Positions 12,227-13,542 of a stretch of DNA of 13,542 bases are shown here, piece by piece. The position numbers and the translations under genes were made by a program. The stretch comes from an uncultured Collinsella sp. GTDB lineage: Bacteria > Actinomycetota > Coriobacteriia > Coriobacteriales > Coriobacteriaceae. Numbering within the stretch: position 1 is the first letter of the stretch; each line of letters starts with the position of its first letter. The stretch covers positions 1 through 13,542 of the forward strand of contig CALKBB010000327.1 in NCBI GenBank assembly GCA_937989795.1, given 5' to 3'. Below the pieces are notes generated by a model. It was given only the letters and a program-made list of their open reading frames with translations. It was not told the DNA's origin and searched no databases.

Positions 12227-13542
12227 ATGGCTAAGCCTAAGTACAAGCTTTCCGATACCCGTAACATCGGCATCATGGCTCACATCGATGCTGGTAAGAC
12301 AACGACCACGGAGCGTATCTTGTTCTACACCGGTATCAACCATAAGATCGGTGAAACCCACGAGGGTGCATCGACTATGGACTGGATGGAACAGGAAAAA
12401 GAAAGAGGTATTACCATTACCTCCGCTGCAACCACTGCATACTGGGGTGGTCACAGAATCAACATCATCGACACCCCGGGCCACGTTGACTTCACCGCCG
12501 AGGTCGAGCGCTGCCTGCGCGTCCTCGATGGCGCTGTCGCCGTCTTCGACGCCGTTGCCGGCGTTCAGCCCCAGTCTGAGACCGTTTGGCGTCAGGCTTC
12601 CACCTTCAACGTCCCCCGCATCGCCTTCATCAACAAGTATGACCGCGTGGGCGCTGACTTCTTCAACGCTATCGAGACCATGAAGGATCGTCTCGACGCT
12701 AACGCCGTGGCCGCTCAGGTCCCGATGGGCGCCGAGGACAACTTCTGGGGCGTCATCGACCTGGTCACCATGACTGCATGGGACTTCAAGGCCGACGAGA
12801 AGGGCATGACCTACCCCGAGCCGATGGACGAGATCCCGGCTGAGTTTGCTGACATCGCTGCCACCAAGCGCGAGGAGCTCCTCGACGCTGCTGCCAGCTT
12901 TGACGACGAGCTCATGGAGAAGATCCTCATGGAGGAGGACTTCACCGTCGAGGAGCTCAAGGCTGCTCTGCGCAAGGGCGTTCTGGCCAACGAGCTCAAC
13001 CTCGTCTTCGTGGGCTCCGCCTACAAGAACAAGGGCGTTCAGGAGCTGCTCGACGCTGTCGTCGACTACCTGCCCAGTCCGCTCGACGTCGAGGCCGTCA
13101 CCGGTACCGATCCGGACACCGGCGAGGAGATCCAGCGTCATCCTTCCTTCGACGAGCCCTTCTCCGGCCTGGTCTTCAAGATCATGACCGACCCGTTCGT
13201 CGGTAAGCTCACCTACGTCCGCGTTTACTCCGGTCGCGCCGAGTCCGGCTCCTACGTGGTCAACGCTTCCAACGGTCAGCGTGAGCGCCTCGGCCGCATC
13301 CTCGAGATGAACGCCGCCGAGCGTATCGACCGTGACGACGCCGCTGCCGGCGACATCGTCGCTTGCGTCGGCTTCAAGAACTCCACCACCGGTGACACGC
13401 TTTGCGACGATAAGAACGAAATCGTTCTTGAGAGCATGGTGTTCCCCGAACCCGTCATCAGAGTCGCGATCGAGCCTAAGACCAAGGCAGGTCAGGAAAA
13501 GATGGGCCTCGCCCTTTCCAAACTGGCTGAAGAAGATCCGAC
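12227..13542 (+). CDS. fusA: elongation factor G (5' part, cut by window end)
   Basis: The first 438 complete codons of about 700 are present, open to the window edge. EF-G is the GTPase that drives ribosomal translocation. G1 is AHIDAGKT (18-25), the switch I/G2 part is ERGITITSAAT (59-69), and G3 is DTPGH (82-86). G4 is NKYD (136-139), with Tyr at the variable position that is Met in most EF-Gs. Domain II follows (GLVFKIMTDPFVGKLTYVRV), then the domain II/III junction EPVIRVAIEPKTKAGQEKMG near the window end. ATG at 12227 has AAGGA (12216-12220) 6 nt upstream. Codon use is odd in two conserved stretches (12389-12457 and from about 13417): GAA, AAA, AGA and ATT replace the usual GAG, AAG, CGC/CGT and ATC. 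It is the third gene of the str operon. Confidence 0.96.
   Translation, partial: MAKPKYKLSDTRNIGIMAHIDAGKTTTTERILFYTGINHKIGETHEGASTMDWMEQEKERGITITSAATTAYWGGHRINIIDTPGHVDFTAEVERCLRVLDGAVAVFDAVAGVQPQSETVWRQASTFNVPRIAFINKYDRVGADFFNAIETMKDRLDANAVAAQVPMGAEDNFWGVIDLVTMTAWDFKADEKGMTYPEPMDEIPAEFADIAATKREELLDAAASFDDELMEKILMEEDFTVEELKAALRKGVLANELNLVFVGSAYKNKGVQELLDAVVDYLPSPLDVEAVTGTDPDTGEEIQRHPSFDEPFSGLVFKIMTDPFVGKLTYVRVYSGRAESGSYVVNASNGQRERLGRILEMNAAERIDRDDAAAGDIVACVGFKNSTTGDTLCDDKNEIVLESMVFPEPVIRVAIEPKTKAGQEKMGLALSKLAEEDP

Overview
The window is a ribosomal-protein/RNA-polymerase locus from a GC-rich (roughly 60% by eye) bacterium. All genes are on the + strand, in the order rplJ, rplL, galU, rpoB, rpoC, rpsL, rpsG and fusA, with fusA cut by the window end. 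RpoB, RpoC and S12 look actinobacterial. The strong GAC/GTC/GAG/AAG codon bias, galU sitting between rplL and rpoB, and very unusual RpoB and RpoC sequences make me think of the Coriobacteriia (Collinsella/Olsenella type). That placement is inference, not a database result.

Region by region: (1) 1-356 holds the 3' part of a structured element (1-73), a good sigma70-type promoter (112-140), an L10-type leader RNA and a terminator-like hairpin before rplJ. (2) rplJ and rplL (357-1358) encode the L10/L12 stalk and end at a strong intrinsic terminator. (3) galU (1674-2582) has its own candidate promoter, tandem operator-like palindromes and its own UUCG-capped terminator, so it appears to be an independent unit within the usual rplKAJL-rpoBC order. 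(4) rpoB and rpoC (2870-10843) form one operon with a 6-nt gap and end at a strong terminator. (5) 10908-11160 holds a long nested inverted-repeat element with attenuator-like alternative pairings. Part of it closely resembles the element at the window start. (6) A consensus-like promoter (11161-11189) then drives the str operon: rpsL (TTG start), rpsG and fusA.

The genes serve transcription (beta, beta'), translation (L10, L12, S12, S7, EF-G) and UDP-glucose supply. The points most worth a second look are as follows. RpoC has a long C-terminal extension containing a domain that aligns without gaps to the DNA-binding C-terminal domain of RNA polymerase alpha, including the UP-element-contacting Arg, Asn, Gly, Lys and Glu. 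RpoB has a replaced and enlarged fork loop 2. RpoC is divergent just after the trigger-helix motif. A repeated structured RNA/DNA element lies upstream of both ribosomal promoters. S12 carries Arg at the position of the streptomycin-linked Lys88. fusA has patches of foreign-looking codons.
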